Origin: VFHP01 sp964443385
GTDB taxonomy: Bacteria > Chloroflexota > Dehalococcoidia > Lucifugimonadales > UBA2985
Assembly (NCBI GenBank): GCA_964443385.1
Contig: CAYUCO010000032.1
Span: 1 to 52,598 of the forward strand
Direction of reading: 5' to 3'
DNA length: 52,598 nt
Numbering within the stretch: the first letter of the stretch is position 1; each line of letters begins with the position of its first letter. Under the pieces are notes generated by a model that was not told the origin of the DNA, made no database searches, and saw only the letters and a list, made by a program, of their open reading frames with translations. The position numbers and the translations under genes are program-made. Of the stretch, positions 1 to 6,793 are shown piece by piece.

Positions 1-171
1 ATTGCACTCCTTGCTGAATCATTGGAAAAAGATCCTGAGTTTTTTGCCTTTAGACGTAGCTTGGAAGCTTACGGTAAAGCCTTGGTAGAAGGTACTACAG
101 TAGTATTATCGTCCGAAAGTGATCTGTTCGGTTATTTAGAAAGTCCCGACAAACCCTCCAATACTAAATAA
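1..171 (+). CDS. hflC: HflC-like SPFH/band-7 protein, C-terminal fragment
   Basis: This reading frame is open from the first base of the window and ends in TAA at 169-171, so only the last 56 residues are present. The fragment contains SLEAYGKAL followed by VVLSSESDLFGYL. That resembles the C-terminal end of HflC, where a conserved R-S-L-x-A-Y stretch is followed by a hydrophobic strand and a short acidic tail. HflC forms membrane complexes with HflK that modulate the FtsH protease. The SPFH domain and membrane anchor lie outside the window, so the assignment rests on the tail alone. Another SPFH-family protein is possible. Confidence 0.65.
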   Translation: MALLAESLEKDPEFFAFRRSLEAYGKALVEGTTVVLSSESDLFGYLESPDKPSNTK

Positions 172-256
172 AGCTTCGGACCACCAAAGAGTAATGATAA
201 TGGAAGCGTTATGCGGATCATACTTCCCCACAAAGTTTAGCGTATGAATACATTAT

Positions 257-1036
257 ATGTGTTGGGGGCATAAAATAGACAAAAGCAAACTAAATAATAT
301 CCTCCTTAAAGTCCAAAATGGCGAAATGGAAATCGAAGAGTGTTTACATATTCTCCAAACACTACCTTTCCAAGACCTTGGGTTCGCAAAAGTTGATCAT
401 CATAGAGAGTTACGTACTGGATTCCCTGAAGTCATTTATTGTCCAGGAAAAACACCTGAGCAAGTATTGGCAATAGCAACGGCGATGCTAGATAAGACCT
501 CCCGCATAATGATCAGCAGAGCTGAAACAGAAATTTATAATTATGTAAAAAACCACATTCCTGAAGCTGAATACAACCAAACCGCCAAATATATAACCAT
601 TGGACATCCACCGACCGAAGACCTAAGGAAGGGACTTACAGTAGTTGCAGCTGGAACATCGGATCTTCCAGTTGCCGAAGAAGCTGCAGTAATCGCCGAA
701 TTTATGGGGTGCAAAGTTGAAAGAATCTGGGATGTAGGTATAGCAGGATTACATAGACTAATATCTAAATTAGAAACTCTTCAAAACTCGAATGTGATCG
801 TGGTCGTGGCAGGAATGGAAGGTGCCCTGCCCAGTCTAGTAGCAGGGTTGGTATCTGCCCCTGTAATAGCAGTTCCTACCAGTGTGGGCTATGGTGCTAA
901 TTTTGAAGGCCTATCAGCGCTTCTCACTATGTTGAATTCCTGCAGTACAGGAATAGCAGTTGTAAATATCGATAATGGATTCGGTGCGGGGTACATGGCC
1001 GCGACCATTAATCTTTCAATCACAAGACCTAAATAA
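257..1036 (+). CDS. larB: Nickel pincer cofactor biosynthesis protein LarB
   Basis: LarB carboxylates and hydrolyses nicotinic acid adenine dinucleotide to pyridinium-3,5-biscarboxylic acid mononucleotide, the first step to the nickel-pincer cofactor of lactate racemase. The 259-residue protein has the LarB N-terminal signature LPFQDLGFAKVDHHR (36-50) and GFPEVIYCPGKTPEQ (55-69). Its C-terminal PurE-like domain has GTSDLPVAEEA (133-143), VAGMEGALPS (184-193) and a Cys in NSCSTG (229) that I take to be the conserved LarB cysteine. An in-frame stop at 245-247 makes ATG 257 the first possible start, and no Shine-Dalgarno precedes it. LarC and LarE are not in the window, so the partner enzymes may lie elsewhere or the family member may have another role. 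Confidence 0.9.
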   Translation: MCWGHKIDKSKLNNILLKVQNGEMEIEECLHILQTLPFQDLGFAKVDHHRELRTGFPEVIYCPGKTPEQVLAIATAMLDKTSRIMISRAETEIYNYVKNHIPEAEYNQTAKYITIGHPPTEDLRKGLTVVAAGTSDLPVAEEAAVIAEFMGCKVERIWDVGIAGLHRLISKLETLQNSNVIVVVAGMEGALPSLVAGLVSAPVIAVPTSVGYGANFEGLSALLTMLNSCSTGIAVVNIDNGFGAGYMAATINLSITRPK

Positions 1037-1075
1037 AAAGAGAGCCCTAATCTTATGTTAGGAACTCTCTCTTTA
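1037..1075. terminator. Bidirectional terminator between larB and the cytochrome gene
   Basis: An imperfect hairpin pairs AGAGAGCCCTAA (1039-1050) with the TTAGG and CTCTCT segments ending near 1071. An A-run lies on the left and a short T-run on the right. Read on the minus strand the stem is followed by TTTTTATTT. It sits between two convergent genes and can serve both. Confidence 0.7.
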
Positions 1076-1096
1076 AAGGTTGAAAATAATGCGAGA

Positions 1097-1606
1097 CTAC
1101 TTAAGAGACTTTATGTAATCAGTGATCGCAGCTATCTCTTCGTCACTAACCGGTAAAACTGGCATTAATGGTTGATAGCCTTTTGTTATTTTGACGGTAG
1201 GATTCAGTATGGATTCCTTTATATAAGCGTCGTCTACAGTTACGGTAGATCCATCCTCTAATGCTTCCTGTGACCCATACAAACCCTTCCAAGACGGTCC
1301 TATTATAGCAGTTCCGTCTATACTATGGCATGCCACACACCCTTTACTGACGGACAGTTCCTGTCCAGAAGCAGTACCTGTGCCTGACGAAGAGGAATCG
1401 GTTGGTTCAGCAGTATCAGCAACTGGGGCTTGGGTTGGATCTGCAGTTGGTGCTGCAGTTGGTGCGGACGTGGCAGCCGGAGCTGGAGCACTAGTAGCAG
1501 CCGGTTCAGTCGCTTTTGTCGGAACGGTCGTATTATCACCTCCACATGCTAAAGACGACACTACTATTACTAACAACAAACTTGATAAGATAAAAATCTT
1601 GTTCAC
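1097..1606 (-). CDS. Cytochrome c domain lipoprotein
   Basis: This 169-residue protein has a signal peptide ending in a lipobox (SSLAC, lipidated Cys21). A low-complexity Ala/Pro/Thr linker (about 22-80) follows, then one class I cytochrome c domain. The heme motif CVACH is at 90-94 and the likely Met ligand lies in QPLMP (Met148). The sequence around GPSWKGLYG and ESILNP resembles the cytochrome c domain fused to subunit II of caa3-type oxidases. Here it stands alone on a lipid anchor, probably carrying electrons at the outer face of the membrane. The GTG start at 1606 has an AGGAGG six bases upstream. No oxidase gene is adjacent, so its redox partners are unknown. Confidence 0.85.
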   Translation of the reverse strand: MNKIFILSSLLLVIVVSSLACGGDNTTVPTKATEPAATSAPAPAATSAPTAAPTADPTQAPVADTAEPTDSSSSGTGTASGQELSVSKGCVACHSIDGTAIIGPSWKGLYGSQEALEDGSTVTVDDAYIKESILNPTVKITKGYQPLMPVLPVSDEEIAAITDYIKSLK

Positions 1607-1777
1607 TTATCCTCCTATTAAAGCGCGGTCAATCTTGAATGAACCATAAAGATCATGCACAATCCACGCTGCAAGTGAGTCTATCATAGTGATAAGGTTA
1701 GTTCAACTCTTCACAAAGTCGACATCAGTGTTGAATATGACCCTAAAACTGCTTGTTATTAATTATTTAACATATTT

Positions 1778-1793
1778 GTAACTATTACGTAAC
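1778..1793. promoter_or_regulatory. GlnR-like direct repeat GTAAC-N6-GTAAC upstream of amtB
   Basis: GTAAC at 1778-1782 and GTAAC at 1789-1793 are separated by exactly six bases. This matches the a-site/b-site arrangement of the actinobacterial GlnR box (GTNAC-N6-GNAAC), which controls amtB-glnK. It lies 63 bases before the preferred amtB start, in the 250-bp divergent region. No regulator gene is in the window, so the match is suggestive only. Confidence 0.4.
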
Positions 1794-1856
1794 ATCATCG
1801 GAATAGAGTAGGTGCATTATTATTACAAAATACTGCTAAGGTAGGAGGTTATGCAT

Positions 1857-3068
1857 ATGGATTCAGGAAGTATAGCGTGGATGTTGACCGCATCAGCTCT
1901 TGTGTTGTTAATGACACCAGGACTGGCTTTCTTCTACGGAGGCCTAGTCAGAGCCAAAAACGTGGTCAGTACCATAATGTATAGTTTTATTGCAATGGCT
2001 GTAGCAACCGTAGTTTGGATATTGTGGGGTTACAGTCTAGCGTTCGGACCTGGAGGAGCCTATATAGGAAACTTTGATTTTATAGGCTTGAGCAACATTC
2101 CTTTCGATGAAGAAAGTGGCGGTATACCAACGCTGCTATTTGTGGTATTCCAAGGAATGTTCGCTATCATAACGCCTGCACTTATTACTGGTGCCTTCGT
2201 AGAAAGGTTTAAGTTTAGTACATACTTAGTGTTCCTTGTACTATGGTTAACACTAGTATATGCCCCAATTTGCCATTGGGTCTGGGCAGGAGACGGTTGG
2301 TTATTTAATGATGGTGCACTGGACTTTGCAGGCGGTACCGTAGTTCACATAAATGCAGGTGTAGCAGCTGTAGCGGCTGCAATAATGGTTGGTAAACGAA
2401 GAAACCCAGGATTAGAACCACATAACGTTCCTTATGTTGTATTAGGTGCTGGTCTCCTGTGGTTTGGTTGGTTCGGATTCAACGCAGGATCTGAGTTAGC
2501 CGCTGACGCAAGAGCAGTTAGTGCATTTGTAGTCACTAATGCTGCAGCTGCAACATCAGCTCTCACTTGGGGTCTCATATCCCACTTTAGGACTGGAAAG
2601 ATGAGTGCGGTAGGTGTGGCTACAGGTGCAGTAGCCGGTCTAGTTGCCATAACTCCGGCTTCTGGTTTTGTAGGTGTAATGGGAGCACTTGCCATTGGTT
2701 TCGCAGCAGGCTCAATATGTTTGTTCGCCGTAGATATAATTAAGGGCATGGGCCTTGACGATGCTCTAGATGTTTTCGCAGTTCATGGACTTGGAGGAAT
2801 AATTGGAGCACTATTAACTGGAGTGTTCGCAGTTGAGGCTATCGGCGGAACCGCAGGAGTTATAGAGGGCAATGCCGGAATCATGGGAATACAGATCATT
2901 GGAGTAGTAGCCACATTGGTATATTCTTTAGTAGTTACTCTTGCCATATTATTCATACTGGACAAGATACCTGGATTAGGTCTGAGGGTTAGTGAAACAG
3001 AAGAGGATAATGGGCTCGATATTTCTGCTCATGGTGAGCGGGCCTTCGTAAGAGATGGTGCTGATTAA
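1857..3068 (+). CDS. amtB: Ammonium transporter Amt
   Basis: This is an integral membrane ammonium channel of the Amt/MEP/Rh family with about eleven transmembrane helices over 403 residues. Conserved segments include MTPGLAFFYGGLVRAKN (19-35) and the Amt signature DFAGGTVVHINAG (156-168). The pore twin histidines are His164 and His310 (AVHGLGG). The short C-terminal tail NGLDISAHGE is the segment contacted by PII in characterised systems. AGGAGG at 1843-1848 is eight bases before ATG 1857 but only two before ATG 1851, so I chose 1857. A PII gene follows after 52 bases, the classic amtB-glnK pairing, which implies nitrogen-responsive gating. A GlnR-like repeat lies upstream. Confidence 0.95.
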   Translation: MDSGSIAWMLTASALVLLMTPGLAFFYGGLVRAKNVVSTIMYSFIAMAVATVVWILWGYSLAFGPGGAYIGNFDFIGLSNIPFDEESGGIPTLLFVVFQGMFAIITPALITGAFVERFKFSTYLVFLVLWLTLVYAPICHWVWAGDGWLFNDGALDFAGGTVVHINAGVAAVAAAIMVGKRRNPGLEPHNVPYVVLGAGLLWFGWFGFNAGSELAADARAVSAFVVTNAAAATSALTWGLISHFRTGKMSAVGVATGAVAGLVAITPASGFVGVMGALAIGFAAGSICLFAVDIIKGMGLDDALDVFAVHGLGGIIGALLTGVFAVEAIGGTAGVIEGNAGIMGIQIIGVVATLVYSLVVTLAILFILDKIPGLGLRVSETEEDNGLDISAHGERAFVRDGAD

Positions 3069-3120
3069 TCTAAACAAATTTGTAATCCACCTAATTGCCG
3101 ATGGAAGGGAGTACTGAGGT

Positions 3121-3474
3121 ATGATTAAGATAGAGATAATTGTTAGACCTGAACGAATAGGGGGAGTGACAGAAGCATTGGATGCATCTGGCTGCACCGG
3201 GTACTACTATGCCAATATAACTGGACAAGGTAGGCAAGGAGGAGTGGAGGTAATTACAGGAAGAGGCGGTCAAACTACTACAAAGTCAGCAGTGCCAAAA
3301 ACGTTGATAACAACTGTGGTTGATGAATCAATTGTAGATAAAGTAATTGATGCCGTAATAGAGGCTGCTAGAACTCCAAACGGAGGCAATATTGGAGATG
3401 GGAAAATATTCGTCTCACCTGTAACGGACGTAGTAAGAGTAAGTAGTGGAGAAAGAGGACAGGTGGCTATGTAA
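3121..3474 (+). CDS. glnK: Nitrogen regulatory PII family protein without the T-loop tyrosine
   Basis: A trimeric PII signal protein of 117 residues that would bind ATP/ADP and 2-oxoglutarate and block the adjacent Amt channel. The family core is clear: a T-loop beginning GQGRQGG (35-41), VPK (58-60), a B-loop TPNGGNIGDGKIFV and a C-loop ending. Aligned to E. coli GlnB, the uridylylated Tyr51 corresponds to Thr53 here, inside the run QTTTKS. Regulation by GlnD-type uridylylation at that residue is therefore unlikely. Modification of the Thr/Ser residues or ligand-only control would fit better. The gene sits 52 bases downstream of amtB and is followed by a strong terminator, so the two form one operon. 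Confidence 0.9.
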   Translation: MIKIEIIVRPERIGGVTEALDASGCTGYYYANITGQGRQGGVEVITGRGGQTTTKSAVPKTLITTVVDESIVDKVIDAVIEAARTPNGGNIGDGKIFVSPVTDVVRVSSGERGQVAM

Positions 3475-3500
3475 GCCATTTTTCCAAATGTTTGCAAGTA

Positions 3501-3550
3501 AAACAGGAACCCGATGTCGGATGATTTTCCGTTACCGGGTTCCTGTTTTT
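3501..3550. terminator. Strong bidirectional Rho-independent terminator
   Basis: AAACAGGAACCCG (3501-3513) pairs perfectly with CGGGTTCCTGTTT (3536-3548). The loop can form a second small CGGA/TCCG stem. T-runs follow on both strands. It closes the amtB-PII operon and also the convergent minus-strand glycosyltransferase operon. Confidence 0.92.
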
Positions 3551-3564
3551 GTGTTTAATCTATG

Positions 3565-4275
3565 TCATTTATAGATCTTTTTGACTAACCGAAGTTGGAA
3601 ACACAGTTTTATAAACAATATAATTTCATGAACAGACGCCTTGGAGTTACCAAACCTACGGTCAGTGAATACTATCGGGTATTCTTTTATATTGGCACTA
3701 GGACTCTTAGCTACTATTTCAAGTAACAATTTAAACCCTTTTGGGCTCAAATCAGGCAATAGTTCCATTATATGATCTCTTTTAAAAGCTGCGAAGCCTG
3801 CAGTAAGATCCCGTATACTTAGACCAACTATCGAACGTCCTACTGCCGAAGCCGTTACACTTACAATTCTTCTCCATAAAGGCCAATTACAAACACCTCC
3901 ACCATCGACATATCTTGATCCAATCACTATGTCATGATTACTGAGTTCCAATAACATATCCGGTAAATACTTCGGATCGTGAGACAAATCTGCATCCATC
4001 ATCACTAAATAGTCTCCGTCAGAGTGATCAAATCCGGCCACTACTGCACTTCCCAACCCCAACTTACCAGGCCTTTCAATCAGGTTAATACGATGATCTT
4101 TATAAGATAATTCAGTCACTAGCATTCCTGTTCCATCTGGGCTTGAATCATCCACAACTATTATTTGGTAGTGCCATTTACCTCCCAACACTTCCTCTAT
4201 GGCCTTGACCACAATCGGCACATTATCACGTTCGTTATATGTGGGAATTATTATAGATACTTTCTTCTTTTGCAT
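3565..4275 (-). CDS. GT2 glycosyltransferase, polyprenyl-phosphate mannose synthase-like
   Basis: A 236-residue soluble GT-A enzyme of the dolichol-phosphate mannose synthase type, which moves mannose from GDP-mannose to a polyprenyl phosphate. It has IIIPTYNE near the N terminus, VDDSSPDGT (41-49) and the metal-binding MDADLSHDP (93-101), followed by the family's GSRY and DLTAGF segments. There are no membrane helices after the catalytic domain, so it is the short form. It is the last gene of a three-gene minus-strand operon behind the NiSOD protease and a DCC protein. GDP-mannose could come from the enzymes encoded at 8.2-11.9 kb. A glucosyl or other sugar donor cannot be excluded. Confidence 0.85.
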   Translation of the reverse strand: MQKKKVSIIIPTYNERDNVPIVVKAIEEVLGGKWHYQIIVVDDSSPDGTGMLVTELSYKDHRINLIERPGKLGLGSAVVAGFDHSDGDYLVMMDADLSHDPKYLPDMLLELSNHDIVIGSRYVDGGGVCNWPLWRRIVSVTASAVGRSIVGLSIRDLTAGFAAFKRDHIMELLPDLSPKGFKLLLEIVAKSPSANIKEYPIVFTDRRFGNSKASVHEIILFIKLCFQLRLVKKIYK

Positions 4276-4296
4276 GTTCCTAAAACACGAGCCAAT

Positions 4297-4653
4297 TCAA
4301 CAGCTTCTACAACAAAACTTCTTACGATTATTTGCTATAAATCTATATATTTTATTGCCCATTTTGTCAACTCCCGGAATCCATATCAAAGGTGTTAAAG
4401 GAATCAAAGGTATCAATGTGGTTATCAATTTTCTGACTGCATTAAATCCCGAGAAGTAATTGTTTTTAGAATCGACCATATGGACCTCAAGCTCGAATTG
4501 TTCCAATTGGCAACCAGATGGCATTTCATTAAGGTTTTGGTATGGTACGAATCTAATCCGCTTCATAATGTCTGCCATCGCTATCAAGGTCATTGAGGTT
4601 CTACACAAAAAACAATTGCCGTCATAGTAGATCGTAAAGTGATCATTAAACAT
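4297..4653 (-). CDS. DCC-family (DUF393) thiol-disulfide oxidoreductase-like protein
   Basis: This small protein of 118 residues opens with IYYDGNCFLCRTS, the DCC/DUF393 signature with a CxxC pair at Cys14 and Cys17. A hydrophobic stretch rich in Leu/Ile/Pro follows around residues 75-95. The C terminus carries three more cysteines (FCCRSC). The family is predicted to have a thioredoxin-like redox role but is poorly characterised. ATG 4653 overlaps the stop of the upstream sodX-like gene by one base (TGATG), which implies translational coupling. A TTG one codon earlier is less likely. Coupling to a NiSOD protease raises the possibility that it keeps the NiSOD cysteines reduced, which is inference. 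Confidence 0.75.
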   Translation of the reverse strand: MFNDHFTIYYDGNCFLCRTSMTLIAMADIMKRIRFVPYQNLNEMPSGCQLEQFELEVHMVDSKNNYFSGFNAVRKLITTLIPLIPLTPLIWIPGVDKMGNKIYRFIANNRKKFCCRSC

Positions 4654-5123
4654 CAAGAATCCAGCCTCTTAAATCCATAAACCGATGATCTAACCATCCA
4701 CACCCTAGCAACAATCCTACCACGTGAAATAGGTCCGTATTTACGACTATCAGTGCTAAGATTAGGGTTATCACTCATCAAAAAATACTCCCGGTCAGCC
4801 AACAACCAATTCTTTCTACCGACATCACCAGAAATGTCAGCTATATCATCAGAAACTCTATGACCATTCACAGATATTTCATTATTAACTAAACAGATTT
4901 CGTCGTGTGGTCCAGCTATTATTCTTTTTATCGCGAGGGTTCCAATATCTGTGGGTTCTATAACAATCACAATATTCCCCACAACAGGTTGTTTAGATAA
5001 AATATTAAATCTCTCAGCATAAATGACATCGTTAGGCTTTATACCTGGCCACATACTATAACCTTCAACTGTCATTTTTACAGATAGGAATTTTTTAATG
5101 AAAAAATGTATTTTTCTGATCAT
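4653..5123 (-). CDS. sodX: S26-family peptidase, probable NiSOD maturation protease
   Basis: A 156-residue serine/lysine-dyad peptidase related to signal peptidase I. The nucleophile box is VEGYSMWPG (Ser23) and the general-base box is LAIKRIIAG (Lys66). A late box with SDNP and DSRKYGPI matches the family. It is much shorter than most type I signal peptidases and lacks an obvious N-terminal membrane helix. It lies divergent to sodN, 153 bases away. That pairing is typical of SodX/CbiX-type proteases, which remove the NiSOD propeptide to expose His1. There is no Shine-Dalgarno. A -10-like TATAAC (5129-5134) lies five bases before the ATG, so the transcript may be leaderless. Confidence 0.82.
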   Translation of the reverse strand: MIRKIHFFIKKFLSVKMTVEGYSMWPGIKPNDVIYAERFNILSKQPVVGNIVIVIEPTDIGTLAIKRIIAGPHDEICLVNNEISVNGHRVSDDIADISGDVGRKNWLLADREYFLMSDNPNLSTDSRKYGPISRGRIVARVWMVRSSVYGFKRLDS

Positions 5124-5276
5124 GATTAGTTATAAATTAATATAACACTAATACAAGGATTCAAAAAATACACTTTTAACTATCTGAAAACTAGCAAATA
5201 TTACATTGACCTCTTGGCATCACAGGATCATTCCTTTAGACTATACATAATTAAATATTGTGCCAGGAGGTATGAA

Positions 5277-5756
5277 GTGAATATATTGCAGAGAACAATA
5301 AGCACCCTAATGTCTAATAGAGAACATGCTAAAGTGCATGCACATTGCGATATCCCATGTGGTATCTACGATCCGATTTTAGCCAAAATAGCCGCCCAAA
5401 CAGTGCTAAAAATGGCAGTACGGCTAGAAGCAGTTGAAATACCGGCTAAAGACATTTCAACCCCTAACACTGTCACTCGGTATATTGCAGTCAAAGAAGA
5501 GCACGCTCAACTTGTTAAAAGTGAATTGAATACGCTTTGGTCTGACTATTTCAAACCTGAGCACTTAGAAAAATATCCTAGCCTCCACGAACTTTTCTGG
5601 AACGCCAACAAATTGGCTGGAGCTAACAAACAGGGAGTAAGCTCATCTTCTGCCAAACAACTGGTAGAGTCAGTTGACGCAATTGCAACAATATTCTGGG
5701 CGACCAAGGGAGTAGACTACACCGATTCCGTAGCAGACACCCGCTACGGCAGTTAA
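5277..5756 (+). CDS. sodN: Nickel superoxide dismutase precursor
   Basis: NiSOD converts superoxide to oxygen and hydrogen peroxide. The nickel-hook motif HCDIPCGIYDP is unmistakable and WSDYFKPEHLEKYP is the conserved helical segment of the family. The proposed start is GTG 5277, six bases after AGGAGG (5265-5270). It gives a 22-residue propeptide ending KVHA, then mature His1, Cys2 and Cys6 as nickel ligands in a 137-residue mature chain. A TTG start at 5214 would add 21 residues but has no ribosome site. The mature chain exceeds the 117-residue Streptomyces enzyme through a loop (about residues 93-105) and a C-terminal tail of about 14 residues. The divergent protease gene fits maturation. 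Confidence 0.96.
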   Translation: MNILQRTISTLMSNREHAKVHAHCDIPCGIYDPILAKIAAQTVLKMAVRLEAVEIPAKDISTPNTVTRYIAVKEEHAQLVKSELNTLWSDYFKPEHLEKYPSLHELFWNANKLAGANKQGVSSSSAKQLVESVDAIATIFWATKGVDYTDSVADTRYGS

Positions 5757-5774
5757 AAACTGGACGCTTTTAAT

Positions 5775-5828
5775 ATAATTGGCACTACCACATTGTTCTA
5801 CATTGGAGATGTGTGTAGTGCCAATTAT
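5775..5828. repeat. 14-bp perfect inverted repeat after sodN
   Basis: ATAATTGGCACTAC (5775-5788) is the exact reverse complement of 5815-5828, enclosing a 26-base loop. It starts 19 bases after the sodN stop. No T-run follows the right arm, so it is not a textbook intrinsic terminator. It could protect the sodN mRNA 3' end, act as a weak terminator, or be an operator for the next gene. Confidence 0.7.
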
Positions 5829-5868
5829 GCTCTAAGAAACAAAAAATCATCATCCCTCAAAACTATGA

Positions 5869-5874
5869 TAAAAT
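5869..5874 (+). promoter_or_regulatory. -10-like hexamer placing +1 at the PAC2 start codon
   Basis: TAAAAT ends exactly six bases before ATG 5881 and there is no Shine-Dalgarno sequence in between. This spacing predicts a leaderless transcript. An overlapping TATGAT at 5864-5869 is an alternative -10 that would give a leader of about five bases. Confidence 0.45.
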
Positions 5875-5880
5875 AATGCC

Positions 5881-6762
5881 ATGCATTTAAACGGTTTCGA
5901 TTTAGAACTACCGATCCCCAAACTAAAAAGACCACATGCGTTTGTGACTCTAAGACCTTGGATTGACGTGGGCAGCGTTGGACGACTCGCTTTCAGAACT
6001 TTAGAGCGTCATTTTGAAGCAAAAGACTTGGCAAAATTGTCTCGACCTGGGATATTCTTCGACTTTACTCGCTACAGACCAAACATATACACGTTGGACG
6101 GCAAAAGAGAAGTTACAGTACCAAACGTTAATGTTCGTTATGCCATAGGGCCGGGAGAAAATGACTTTATATTTCTACATTTACTAGAACCTCACTTAAA
6201 CGGCGAGACATACGTTAAATGCGTGGTTCAATTACTTAAACATCTTCAGGTGGAACGTTATTGCCTATTAGGATCTATGTACGATCTAGTGCCTCACACA
6301 AAACCAATATTAGTCACAGGATCATCTAATAATGAGGAAACTTCGGATCGAGTAAAAACATACGGGGTCAACTCGAGTAACTACGAAGGCCCTACAAGTA
6401 TAATCACCACAATTAACCAATATTTAAATAAAGTCGGCATTGAGACAATGGGACTGATAGCCCACCTACCTCAATACGCTCAAACCGAGGTAAATCATGC
6501 TGGCAGACTCAGATTATTGAACATAATATGCGAGCTTTACGGTTTTTCAATGGATCTGGGAAGAATTGCCCTTAGAGCTAAGCAGCAAAACGATGAATTA
6601 TCTGCTGCGATGGATCAAAGCCCTGAAGTTAAAGCTTTAGTAGAACAACTCGAACTTCAATACGACAAAAGATTAAATAAAGACGAAGACAATGATTATG
6701 AGTTGTCGCCTGAAATTGAAGACTTCCTGGATGAGCTGGGTAATCAATTTAGCCAGAATTGA
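5881..6762 (+). CDS. PAC2 (proteasome assembly chaperone 2-like) family protein
   Basis: A 293-residue cytoplasmic protein of the PAC2 family, found in archaea, Actinobacteria and Chloroflexota and often annotated as a carboxylate-amine-ligase-like protein. Near the N terminus it has HAFVTLRPWIDVGSVGRLA, the family's glycine-rich strand-turn segment. Later regions match the family order, with a LLGSMYDLVPHTKP-like turn followed by Gly-rich loops. The C-terminal 60 residues are charged and probably helical. No function is established for bacterial members. It stands alone on the plus strand between the sodN hairpin and ffh, with a -10-like hexamer just before its start. Confidence 0.8.
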   Translation: MHLNGFDLELPIPKLKRPHAFVTLRPWIDVGSVGRLAFRTLERHFEAKDLAKLSRPGIFFDFTRYRPNIYTLDGKREVTVPNVNVRYAIGPGENDFIFLHLLEPHLNGETYVKCVVQLLKHLQVERYCLLGSMYDLVPHTKPILVTGSSNNEETSDRVKTYGVNSSNYEGPTSIITTINQYLNKVGIETMGLIAHLPQYAQTEVNHAGRLRLLNIICELYGFSMDLGRIALRAKQQNDELSAAMDQSPEVKALVEQLELQYDKRLNKDEDNDYELSPEIEDFLDELGNQFSQN

Positions 6763-6793
6763 AGTATCTCAACAAAATCATATGGGCCGATTT

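Noticed and set aside
1380..1649. 89-residue plus-strand frame opposite the cytochrome gene
   Set aside because: Its Ala/Gly/Val-rich product is the antisense reading of the cytochrome's Ala/Pro/Thr linker. There is no independent start signal.
5214..5276. TTG start for sodN giving 21 extra residues
   Set aside because: No ribosome site precedes it, while GTG 5277 has AGGAGG six bases upstream and gives a propeptide of typical length.
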